From Candidatus Aminicenantota bacterium (GTDB lineage: Bacteria; Acidobacteriota; Aminicenantia; Aminicenantales; Aminicenantaceae): a stretch of DNA of 21,742 nt. Below are positions 14,972 to 21,742 of the stretch, one piece after another. The first letter of the stretch is position 1. Every line of letters starts with the position of its first letter. The stretch is taken from assembly GCA_030620655.1 (NCBI GenBank), contig JAUXEH010000008.1, positions 1 to 21,742 of the forward strand, in the 5' to 3' direction. The notes under the pieces are model-generated. The model was not told the DNA's origin, made no database searches, and worked only from the letters and a program-made list of their open reading frames with translations. The translations under genes and the position numbers were made by a program.

Positions 14972-15331
14972 CTAGGGGGCGGACCGGTTGGCGGCCAGGT
15001 GTTCCTGGAGCCGCTGGAATTCCGTCTTGAGTTCTTCCGTGCTGCGCTGAGCCAGCACAATATCCGATTCTCTGCCCGCGGTTTCGATCAGATGGGCCTT
15101 ATCTCTGAGCTGGATAAGGCTCAGGTTGGCGGATGAGCCTTTGAGGCTGTGGCCGACTTCCAGGATGGAGGTGAAGTCCCGTGCCAGAAGAGCCTGGTCG
15201 AGCGAGTTCATGGATAAGGCGAACTCTTCCTGATAGATGCCGAGGAGTTCATCGAAGAATTCTCTGTCTCCGCCGATACGTTCCAGAGCGGATTCATAGT
15301 GAATGATGCTGTCTGTCGTTTCATCAAGCAT
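14972..15331 (-). CDS. Stand-alone Hpt phosphotransfer protein
   Basis: 119 aa, an all-helical Hpt domain and little else. The phosphoacceptor is His61 in the canonical HSLKGSSANL motif (61-70). Such proteins shuttle phosphoryl groups between receiver domains. The hybrid kinase in this operon has two receivers but no Hpt of its own, so this protein is the natural intermediate towards the REC-GGDEF proteins (inference from context). It is last in the signalling operon, 41 bp after the second REC-GGDEF gene, with AGAGGA upstream of the ATG. It converges on the DUF6599 gene with a 3-bp gap and no room for a terminator between them. Confidence 0.9.
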   Translation of the reverse strand: MLDETTDSIIHYESALERIGGDREFFDELLGIYQEEFALSMNSLDQALLARDFTSILEVGHSLKGSSANLSLIQLRDKAHLIETAGRESDIVLAQRSTEELKTEFQRLQEHLAANRSAP

Positions 15332-15372
15332 GGCTGTTTTCCTCTTATTAAAGACTATTCCTTTTATTCCAT

Positions 15373-16290
15373 CTATTCCAAAATCTCTCTGATTTCAACC
15401 CGGTTGCGGCCCCGGTGTTTGGCATCGTACAGGGCCTGGTCCGAAACCTTGATCAGGTCTTGGGCTGGGATGTCTAGATGCTCTTCCGAGGAGGCCCCTC
15501 CCACACTGACCGTCACCTGCAGGGGGCCGGCATCCGTGGGGATGGGTTCTTGAGAGACGCAGCGGCAGAGCCGTTCGGCGACGATGCGGAGCGGTTCCGT
15601 CGCCGCATGCCAGAGCAGGACCAGGATCTCGTCTCCACCGAAACGGCCGATGTGATCGTGCCTGCGGATGCTGCCGCGCAGGCGGCTCGCGATCTCCAGG
15701 ATCACCTGGTCACCCACGCTGTGTCCATGGGTGTCGTTGATGAGTTTGAAATTGTCGATATCCAGCAGGACTGCACTCACCGGTCGGTTCTCACGCCGTC
15801 CCCGGCTCAGCTCCTCTTCCAGCCGCTCCTGGATGTTTTTTTTGTTCAGAAATCCGGTCAGGCTGTCTTCGCGAGCCAGTTTTTCCAGTTTTTTCTGCAG
15901 CCGCTTGTTCCTGTTCTCCAGCTCTATGATCCGTATCCCTGTCATGAGGCGGGCCCGCAGTTCGGCGGGCTCCACCGGTTTTGTGATGTAGTCATCCGCC
16001 CCGGCGTTCAAGCCCTCGACGATATCGGCCGTGGAGGCACGCGCGGTCAGCAGGATAAGATATGTATAAGGATCGGACCGCACGGCCCTTACCCTCCGGC
16101 ACAGCTGGAGGCCGTCCATCTTCGGCATCATCCAGTCCAGCAGTGCGATCTGGATGTTTTCCTGTTCCAGGGTGCGCCAGGCGTCTTCTCCGTTTTTTTC
16201 CAGAAAAACGCGGTATCCCCATTCCCGCAGGTGACGTTCGATGATCTTGGAGGTGATGAGGTCGTCTTCAGCGATCAGGATCTTTGACAT
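15373..16290 (-). CDS. Response regulator with GGDEF domain (probable diguanylate cyclase)
   Basis: 305 aa: receiver (~1-120), a short coiled linker (~121-142), then GGDEF (~143-305). The receiver has Asp9/10, phosphoacceptor Asp52 (LLDWMMPKMDG) and Lys104. The cyclase domain has LLDIDNFKLINDTHGHSVGD and the active loop GGDEI (218-222), a conservative variant of GGDEF, with an intact RxxD inhibitory site RRHD (209-212). It should make c-di-GMP when phosphorylated and be subject to product inhibition; activity is inferred from motifs. ATG 16290 matches the usual receiver start; a GTG at 16302 overlapping the kinase stop (TAGTG) would add four residues. Neither has a clear ribosome binding site, so coupling to the kinase gene is likely. 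Confidence 0.9.
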   Translation of the reverse strand: MSKILIAEDDLITSKIIERHLREWGYRVFLEKNGEDAWRTLEQENIQIALLDWMMPKMDGLQLCRRVRAVRSDPYTYLILLTARASTADIVEGLNAGADDYITKPVEPAELRARLMTGIRIIELENRNKRLQKKLEKLAREDSLTGFLNKKNIQERLEEELSRGRRENRPVSAVLLDIDNFKLINDTHGHSVGDQVILEIASRLRGSIRRHDHIGRFGGDEILVLLWHAATEPLRIVAERLCRCVSQEPIPTDAGPLQVTVSVGGASSEEHLDIPAQDLIKVSDQALYDAKHRGRNRVEIREILE

Positions 16291-16301
16291 GATTGATTTC
16301 A

Positions 16302-19300
16302 CTAACGGGGGGCATCCTGTTCCTTGAACCGCCTGGGGAATTTCTTGACCATTTTTTCCATGGTGGCGAACAGGGTATCCGGATTGATAGGTTTGGGGAT
16401 GTAGTCATCCATGCCCGCCTCCAGGCAGCGCTCCCGGTCGCCTTTCATGGCGTGGGCGGTCAGTGCGATGATGGGTGTGTGCACGGCGCTGCCGTGTTCT
16501 TTTTCACGGATGGCAGCGGTGGCTTCGATCCCGTTCATGACCGGCATCTGAACATCCATGAGGACCAGGTCTATGATGTTATTCTCCATGGCTTTGAGCG
16601 CTTCCCGTCCATCCTGGACGCTGATGACCTGATGGCCCTGTTTTTCCAGCATGTAGTGAACGACCTTCCGGTTCACGATGTTATCGTCGGCGACCAGGAC
16701 ACGGTAGAGGTTCTTGGTGTCCGGCTCGGCGAACGGTCTGCTCTCTTCCTCGGCCGTTTCGCTGGGGCCGCTCATCCCCAGGGTCCTCTGTATGACATCC
16801 GCCAGGTCGAAGACCTTGATGGGTTTCTTGATGGAAGCGGTGATTCCCAGCTTCTCCCAGGGTTTGGCGTCCTCCTGATGGGCCGAGGAACTGAACAGCA
16901 TGACCGTAGTAGGCCCAAGCTCTGATGAGAGCCGGAACAGATCCATCATGATGAAGCTCTCGTTGCCCGTAAGATAGGCATCGACGAAGATAACGGTGTA
17001 GGGGAGGCCGGATTCACGTGCCCTCTCGACCATGGACACGGCCTCTTGAGCTTCACCCGCCTCGTCCACCTTGAGCTTGAAATCTTCCAGCATGGATTTG
17101 AGGACCCTTCGGCTTTCGGCGTTGTCATCCACCACCAGGACCGGCAGGTATCTGAAGTCCATCAACCGCGGGGGGGGCGTTTGATGAGACGGTTCCGGCA
17201 GCTTCAGGGGGAGCTGGAAACGGAAGGTGCTTCCCTGACCTTCTGTGCTGTCGACCTCGATGGTGCCGCCCATCAGGTCAACCAGCTCTGCGGATATCGA
17301 AAGCCCCAGGCCGCTGCCCCCAAATTTTCGGGTCATGGAACCGTCGGCCTGAATGAAGGCATCAAAGATGAGTTTGCGTTTATCCTGCGGGATTCCGATG
17401 CCGGAGTCCTGGACCGCAAATTCCAGGGATATGCTCCGTCCTGAGCGAGCCTTCTCGCAGGCCGACACCACGATCTCGCCCTCGTCTGTGAACTTGATGG
17501 CATTGTGGACCAGGTTCTTGATGACCTGTCCTATCCGGCCCGGGTCGCCCACCACCTCTATTGATAGATGGGAGGGGACATCACAGATGAGCTCCAGTTT
17601 CTTTTTCTGGGCCGGGATGGCGAAGGTGATGGTGGTTTCGTAAATGAAATCGAGAAGGTTGAAGGGAGTGGATTCCAGCTCGATCTTCCGGGCTTCGATC
17701 TTCGAGAAATCCAGGAAATCGTTGATCAGCGACAGCATGGATTTGGCGGAAGACTTGATGCCTGACAGATACTCCTGCTGTTCGGGAGTCAGCTCCGTGC
17801 CCAGGGCCAGGTCGGTCATGCCCAGGATGCCGTTCATGGGAGTCCGGATCTCATGGCTGATGTTGGCCAGGAATTCGCTTTTCGCCTGGTTGGCGGCCTG
17901 CGCCTGTCTCTTGGCGATGACCAGTTCGGTCGCATCGATCAGGTTCAGGATCAATCCCTCGTAGCGGTTGTTATGGTAGACAGGCTGGAGCCTCAATATG
18001 GCCTCCATGTCCTTGATCGCCACCTGCGCCGAAACCTGGGGGGAATTGGGATTCAGTTTGAATCGACCGATGTGTTCCTCTAGTTCCTGGGACGACATGC
18101 CGAGATAGATCTCGGAAACATGTTTATTCAGGAAGTCTTCCTTTTCCTGATTGAAGAGATTGAGCACAAAGTCGTTGACCTCTGAGATGCGGTTTTCGGA
18201 GTTGACGAAGAGCACCCCTTCCTTCATCCCGGAGATCATGGCGGAGAGCTTGGCCGCCTCTCTCTGGATGGCCCTCTCGTCCTGTTTGCGTTCCGATATG
18301 TTACGGAGGACACCTTCCACGCCTATAGGGGACTGGTTCTCATCCCTGAGGATGCGGGCGTTGACCGAGGCGGCGATCTCCCCGCTATCCTTGGTCTTGA
18401 GCCGCAGTTCATGGTCATTGACGGCGCCTCGCTCCATCAAGGCAGCCTGAAACTGTTCGTACTCATTGGGGTCGGCATAGAAATCGATGACCGGAAGGCC
18501 GATAACCTCGTCGGGATGGTACCCCGCCTGCTGATATACCGAGGGACTGATGATGGTGATGCGGCCGCTTTTGTCGGAACGGTAGTACACATCATGAAAG
18601 GATTCGAAGATCATCCGGTACTGTTCCTCGGATCGACGGAGGGCCTCTTCCGCCTTTTTGCGCTCTGTGATGTCATCGCCTGAGGCCAGTGTGCCGGTGA
18701 TCTTGCCGTTCCGGTCGCGTACAATGGTGTTGTGCCAGGCGATCAGCCTCTCTTTCCCTGTCAGCGTTACCACCGGATTTTCGTAGCGCTCTAAAGGCTC
18801 GTGCCGGCCCTCTATGAGATTCTGAAATACGCCCCTGACTTCCTCGCGCATTCTTTCCGGTACGAAGTGATCAAACCAGTTCATGCCCAGGAGATCCTCC
18901 TGGGTGTAGCCAAGGATGTCACAGCTTTTCTGGTTAACGAGGGTGACCTCACCCCGGATGTTGAGGGCGATGAACATGACCCCGGCCAGGTCGAGGTATT
19001 TCTGTACCTTGTCCCGCTGTTCCTGCAGGGCTCTTTCCACCTGTTTGCGTTGGGTGATGTCGCGGTAGATGCCGTAGACCGCTTCCAGATGATTATCCAC
19101 GAGTATGGGCGCTGCGATCACCGAAACATATATCGGTGTGCCGTCCTTGCGTTTGCGGATGGCCTCAAAGGCCACCTTCTCGCCCTTCGCCACCTTCTCG
19201 GTGATGGCGATGGCGTGGAAGGGATTATCCTGAGGAGCGATGAGCCTGTCGATCATCTTGCCCATCACCTCTGCTTTTTCGTAGCCGAAGATTTCTGAAA

Positions 19301-19457
19301 AATGGCTGTTCACACGCATGATGACGCCCTGGAGGTCTAGGATGACTATGCCTTCCAGGGCGCTCTCGAAAAGCTGGTCGAGGTAGGCCTTTTCTACATG
19401 AGAGGAAGGGCTGTGCGGCGCTCCTTCGGGTGACAGGAAGCGTTGGTCCATGTTCAA
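16302..19457 (-). CDS. Soluble PAS-rich hybrid histidine kinase with two receivers
   Basis: 1051 aa without membrane segments. PAS domains lie at about 24-136, 150-266 and 276-390, with a more divergent PAS-like domain at 400-515. Then come HisKA with His535 (SHEIRTPMNG), an HATPase with NLVHNAIKFT (648-657), DSGIGIP (684-690) and GGSGLGLS (713-720), and two receivers. Receiver 1 (~771-895) has acceptor Asp826 in an atypical FVDAYLTG context, and Lys878. Receiver 2 (~918-1040) has the canonical Asp968 (LMDVQMPVMNG) and Lys1022. It probably senses an intracellular ligand, redox state or energy state through the PAS modules, ligand unknown. The start is TTG with TTGA overlapping the upstream stop and AGAGG 5 nt before it; ATG 19451, two codons later, is the alternative. 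Confidence 0.92.
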   Translation of the reverse strand: MNMDQRFLSPEGAPHSPSSHVEKAYLDQLFESALEGIVILDLQGVIMRVNSHFSEIFGYEKAEVMGKMIDRLIAPQDNPFHAIAITEKVAKGEKVAFEAIRKRKDGTPIYVSVIAAPILVDNHLEAVYGIYRDITQRKQVERALQEQRDKVQKYLDLAGVMFIALNIRGEVTLVNQKSCDILGYTQEDLLGMNWFDHFVPERMREEVRGVFQNLIEGRHEPLERYENPVVTLTGKERLIAWHNTIVRDRNGKITGTLASGDDITERKKAEEALRRSEEQYRMIFESFHDVYYRSDKSGRITIISPSVYQQAGYHPDEVIGLPVIDFYADPNEYEQFQAALMERGAVNDHELRLKTKDSGEIAASVNARILRDENQSPIGVEGVLRNISERKQDERAIQREAAKLSAMISGMKEGVLFVNSENRISEVNDFVLNLFNQEKEDFLNKHVSEIYLGMSSQELEEHIGRFKLNPNSPQVSAQVAIKDMEAILRLQPVYHNNRYEGLILNLIDATELVIAKRQAQAANQAKSEFLANISHEIRTPMNGILGMTDLALGTELTPEQQEYLSGIKSSAKSMLSLINDFLDFSKIEARKIELESTPFNLLDFIYETTITFAIPAQKKKLELICDVPSHLSIEVVGDPGRIGQVIKNLVHNAIKFTDEGEIVVSACEKARSGRSISLEFAVQDSGIGIPQDKRKLIFDAFIQADGSMTRKFGGSGLGLSISAELVDLMGGTIEVDSTEGQGSTFRFQLPLKLPEPSHQTPPPRLMDFRYLPVLVVDDNAESRRVLKSMLEDFKLKVDEAGEAQEAVSMVERARESGLPYTVIFVDAYLTGNESFIMMDLFRLSSELGPTTVMLFSSSAHQEDAKPWEKLGITASIKKPIKVFDLADVIQRTLGMSGPSETAEEESRPFAEPDTKNLYRVLVADDNIVNRKVVHYMLEKQGHQVISVQDGREALKAMENNIIDLVLMDVQMPVMNGIEATAAIREKEHGSAVHTPIIALTAHAMKGDRERCLEAGMDDYIPKPINPDTLFATMEKMVKKFPRRFKEQDAPR

Positions 19458-20383
19458 TGTTTCCTCTCGGGTTGCAGGAACACAGCCGTGTTCCCCCCTT
19501 TTTTCTTTGCCTCTTCCAGGGCCTTTTGTGCGGTGGCCAGGAGCTCTGGGGCTGTGCAGTGGTAGAAATACGAGGAGGAAGCCCCCCCCAGGGAGACGGA
19601 GATCTCTCGGTCCCCGGCCTCTGTCCGGATCGGATCCCGGACGGCGGCGCGGCGGAGCCTTTCTGCTAGATGGTGGAGATGCTCCTCCCGGCAGTTGGGG
19701 AATACGCCCAGGAATTCGTCATCGCCTAAACGGCCCAGCTTGTCATAGCGCCGTATGGAATCCTGGAGGCGGGCGGACACCTCAGTCAAGATGCGGTCGC
19801 CGGCGGCAAACCCGTCGGCTTCGTTGAAACGGGACAAGCCGTCGATGTCCACCAGGAGGACAGAGGTCGGCTGATTCTGGCGTGCATTCCTGTCGATCTC
19901 TTCATCCAGGAATCCCAGGATCCTGTTCCGATTCCAGAGGCGGGTCAATGCATCCTCCGCATGGAGCTCTTCCTGGATTTTCCCTCTCTCCATGATGCGT
20001 TCGCCGTTCTGCAAACGGATCTTGAGTTCGACATAATCGAAGGGTTTGGTCATATAATCGTCGGCTCCGGCCGCCAAGCCCTGAAGGATGTCTTCCTGGT
20101 GGTCTCTCCCGGTCATGAGGATGATGTAGACATAATCCCGGGAATGGACCCTGCGGCGGCCTCTTATCCTCTGGCAGAGCTCGATGCCGTTTATCTTGGG
20201 CATTTCCCAGTCCAGAAGGGCGATGCGGATGCTGCCGTTCTGGTGAGTGCCGTGCTCCTCGTTCAAAGTTTCCCATGCTTCCTGACCGTTGCGGGCCGTG
20301 ACGACCTCGTAGCCCCATTTATCGATGTTGTTGGCCAGGGCCCGGCAGGATATCGTGTTGTCATCCGCGATCAGCACTTTCAT
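19454..20383 (-). CDS. Response regulator with degenerate GGDEF domain
   Basis: 309 aa: receiver (~1-125) with Asp7/8, acceptor Asp58 (LLDWEMPKING) and Lys113, then a GGDEF-type domain. The active loop reads GDDEF (220-224), with Asp replacing the second Gly, and the upstream signature is also altered (DGLSRFNEADGFAAGD in place of DxFKxxNDxxGHxxGD). An RxxD I-site (RRYD, 211-214) is kept. It may have lost cyclase activity and act as a phosphorylation-controlled c-di-GMP receptor, or keep weak activity. It resembles the second REC-GGDEF protein of the operon closely enough to suggest duplication. ATG 20383 is chosen by receiver alignment; the longer frame back to 20464 includes the promoter. 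No strong ribosome binding site is seen. Confidence 0.88.
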   Translation of the reverse strand: MKVLIADDNTISCRALANNIDKWGYEVVTARNGQEAWETLNEEHGTHQNGSIRIALLDWEMPKINGIELCQRIRGRRRVHSRDYVYIILMTGRDHQEDILQGLAAGADDYMTKPFDYVELKIRLQNGERIMERGKIQEELHAEDALTRLWNRNRILGFLDEEIDRNARQNQPTSVLLVDIDGLSRFNEADGFAAGDRILTEVSARLQDSIRRYDKLGRLGDDEFLGVFPNCREEHLHHLAERLRRAAVRDPIRTEAGDREISVSLGGASSSYFYHCTAPELLATAQKALEEAKKKGGNTAVFLQPERKH

Positions 20384-20436
20384 GGCTCGAACCCGTGTTC
20401 TTCGGACAAAGCTCCTCTTCTCATAACTACTTTTCG

Positions 20437-20464
20437 ATTTTACGCCAGTCCCCAAAATGGTCAA
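20437..20464 (-). promoter_or_regulatory. Sigma70-like promoter of the signalling operon
   Basis: On the minus strand TTGACC (20464-20459, 5 of 6) is followed after 16 nt by TAAAAT (20442-20437, 5 of 6). The start would fall near 20430, about 47 nt before the chosen ATG of the first REC-GGDEF gene. This supports the shorter protein start, because the longer frame would begin at the -35 element. Confidence 0.55.
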
Positions 20465-20538
20465 TCGCCTTTCACGGTGAACACCAGGGTGATATTGCCT
20501 CCGGAGATCTCACCCTTTGCGGTGACATGGCTCAACAT
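20461..20538 (-). other. Possible tiny ORF or gene remnant in the divergent spacer
   Basis: A 25-codon minus-strand frame (ATG at 20536-20538, stop at 20461-20463) reads MLSHVTAKGEISGGNITLVF and then five more residues. The frame is open further back to about 20600. It has the alternating beta-strand look of a real protein end, but it has no ribosome binding site and overlaps a predicted -35 element. It may be a decayed fragment or chance; I recognise no family. Confidence 0.2.
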
Positions 20539-20579
20539 TCCGGCTAGCCCGTCCGGTCCGCCCCCACTAATCTTTTGGC

Positions 20580-20608
20580 TTGTGACTGTGTGAGGAGTGA
20601 ATTATAAT
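20580..20608 (+). promoter_or_regulatory. Strong promoter candidate for the AI-2E family gene
   Basis: A perfect TATAAT (20603-20608) is preceded after 17 nt by TTGTGA (20580-20585, 4 of 6). Transcription would start near 20615, only about 8 nt before the chosen ATG at 20623, giving a very short leader. The same bases overlap the start of a 9-codon upstream frame (20607-20636). Confidence 0.5.
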
Positions 20609-20622
20609 GGCTCTGGAAGCCA

Positions 20623-21642
20623 ATGCGGGACAATAAGGTCATAACCATAAGCCTTATCCTCATCGTCATTTTTATCGGCGGAGTCGTGCTCAAGCTGGCC
20701 CAGGCCGTGCTGTTTCCCTTTTTCCTGGCGGTGTTTCTCTCCTTTATCATGTACCCCGTCCTGGATTTTTTCACGCGGCACAGGGTCCCCAAGACCGTGT
20801 CCATGATCCTCCTGCTCCTGATAACGTTTTCCGTCCTCTATCTCTTGAGCATGATCTTTTACTCCGCAGGCAAATCTTTTGCGGCCGAACTCCCCAAATA
20901 CGGTGACAAGATCGTTGCGAGCATCGATTCCCTCCAGCAGAGGTTCGTCCCGCCCGCGAACATACAGCCCATCCATTGGAGTGAGCAGATCGACCTGGGG
21001 AGGATCGGAAGCCTGCTGCTATCTACCCTGGGACCCTTCCTTTCCTTTGTCTCCACGCTGTTCCTGGTCTTTTTCTTTCTGATGTTCATCCTGGCGGGTC
21101 GCGGCAAGACCAAAGAAAAGTTGAAGAGGGCTTTGCCCCCGGAGAGGAACGAGCGGGTCTTGAACATCATCCATAACATCGACACACAGATCCAGAAATA
21201 CCTGATCATCAAGGCATTCGTGAGCCTGATCACCGGCGCATTTGTGACCGCGGTACTGTTGGGCTTTGGAGTGGATTTTGCCATCACCTTCGGTTTTTTC
21301 GCCGTCATACTGAACTTTGTCCCCAACATCGGATCGGTTTTTGCCACGCTTTTTCCCGTGACCATAGCGCTGCTCCAGTTCGACTCCATCTGGCCGGCTG
21401 TCTGGATCTTGGTCCTGCTGACTCTGATCCAGCAGATCATGGGGAATGTGATAGAGCCCCGGATCATGGGTGAGGGGCTGGGTTTGAGCCCCCTGGTCGT
21501 GCTCTTCTTCCTCTTTTTCTGGGGATGGCTGTGGGGCCTCGCAGGTATGATCCTGGCGGTTCCGGTGGCAGCCATCATAAAGATCGTGTGCGCCAACATC
21601 CCCGAACTTAAGCCGGTGGCCGTGCTTATGAGCAAGGATTGA
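20623..21642 (+). CDS. AI-2E family transporter (UPF0118-type membrane protein)
   Basis: 339 aa, close to the usual family length. Hydrophobic segments lie at about 6-50 (two), 58-82, 130-158, 195-215, 218-252, 255-275 and 290-325. The signature C-terminal region is clear: EPRIMGEGLGLSPLVVL (278-294), then FFWGWLWGLAGMILAVP (298-314). Family members have been linked to autoinducer-2 export and to Na+/H+ antiport; the substrate here cannot be inferred. ATG 20623 has only a weak GGAAG site 3 nt upstream, whereas a stronger GAGGAG (20592-20597) precedes an out-of-frame ATG at 20607, so the exact start is uncertain. It is divergent from the signalling operon and appears monocistronic. Confidence 0.9.
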   Translation: MRDNKVITISLILIVIFIGGVVLKLAQAVLFPFFLAVFLSFIMYPVLDFFTRHRVPKTVSMILLLLITFSVLYLLSMIFYSAGKSFAAELPKYGDKIVASIDSLQQRFVPPANIQPIHWSEQIDLGRIGSLLLSTLGPFLSFVSTLFLVFFFLMFILAGRGKTKEKLKRALPPERNERVLNIIHNIDTQIQKYLIIKAFVSLITGAFVTAVLLGFGVDFAITFGFFAVILNFVPNIGSVFATLFPVTIALLQFDSIWPAVWILVLLTLIQQIMGNVIEPRIMGEGLGLSPLVVLFFLFFWGWLWGLAGMILAVPVAAIIKIVCANIPELKPVAVLMSKD

Positions 21643-21661
21643 CTTAACCTGAATAATTCAT

Positions 21662-21714
21662 AAAGAATGCCGATATTTCCTTTGTAAAACTCATAATAAT
21701 CATCGGCATCTTTT
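21662..21714 (+). terminator. Candidate intrinsic terminator after the AI-2E gene
   Basis: ATGCCGAT (21667-21674) and ATCGGCAT (21702-21709) are perfect complements. The stem can extend with AAAG (21662-21665) against CTTT (21710-21713) if A21666 is bulged. The loop is long (27 nt) and the T-run is short (TTTT, 21711-21714), so this is a moderate candidate. It begins about 20 bp after the stop codon, the expected place. Confidence 0.5.
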
Positions 21715-21742
21715 ACCCTTCGGGCGAGCCGATTTCACCATA

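Noticed and set aside
1..21742. CRISPR arrays, tRNA/rRNA genes, insertion sequences, prophage or integrase genes
   Set aside because: Looked for direct-repeat arrays, transposase-like proteins and tRNA-like cloverleaves; none seen. The accessory-looking parts are ordinary operons.

Overview
This window looks like a piece of an anaerobic, GC-rich bacterial chromosome, most likely a Desulfobacterota-type (formerly Deltaproteobacteria) sulfate reducer or syntroph. That placement is an inference: it rests on the Hdr-Flx electron-transfer operon, the 2-oxoacid:ferredoxin oxidoreductase, the DUF362/AmrS/DUF6599 genes and the PAS-rich phosphorelay. There is no rRNA, tRNA or marker gene to fix the taxonomy. 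I saw no insertion sequence, prophage, CRISPR array or tRNA.

Region 1 (1-9576, all minus strand) is one long redox operon behind a good sigma70-like promoter at 9571-9599. The transcription order is hdrC, hdrB, korD, korA, korB, korC, hdrA, flxD (mvhD-like), flxC, flxB, flxA, then a gene cut by the left edge. HdrABC plus FlxABCD is the known NADH dehydrogenase/heterodisulfide-reductase-type electron-bifurcating complex. Here a complete four-subunit 2-oxoacid (probably 2-oxoglutarate):ferredoxin oxidoreductase sits between hdrB and hdrA. Junctions are mostly 1-20 bp overlaps or gaps under 13 bp. This suggests that oxidation of a 2-oxoacid is physically or stoichiometrically tied to the flavin-based bifurcating machine. 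It is the most interesting feature of the window.

Region 2 (9629-13772, minus) is a three-gene operon with 4-bp stop/start overlaps: a DUF362 protein, an AmrS-like radical SAM enzyme with a twin-arginine-like N-terminus, and a polytopic membrane protein carrying a spermidine-synthase-like domain. It is divergent from an exported DUF6599 protein (14054-14968, plus). The 281-bp divergent spacer holds two perfect inverted repeats (7-bp and 13-bp arms) and a plausible promoter for the DUF6599 gene.

Region 3 (14972-20464, minus) is a signalling operon: a REC-GGDEF protein with a degenerate GDDEF site, a soluble hybrid histidine kinase with several PAS domains and two receivers, a second REC-GGDEF protein with a near-canonical site, and a stand-alone Hpt protein. 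Together they look like a cytoplasmic multistep phosphorelay feeding c-di-GMP signalling. A sigma70-like promoter lies at 20437-20464.

Region 4 (20603-21742, plus) is an AI-2E family membrane protein with its own strong promoter and a candidate terminator.
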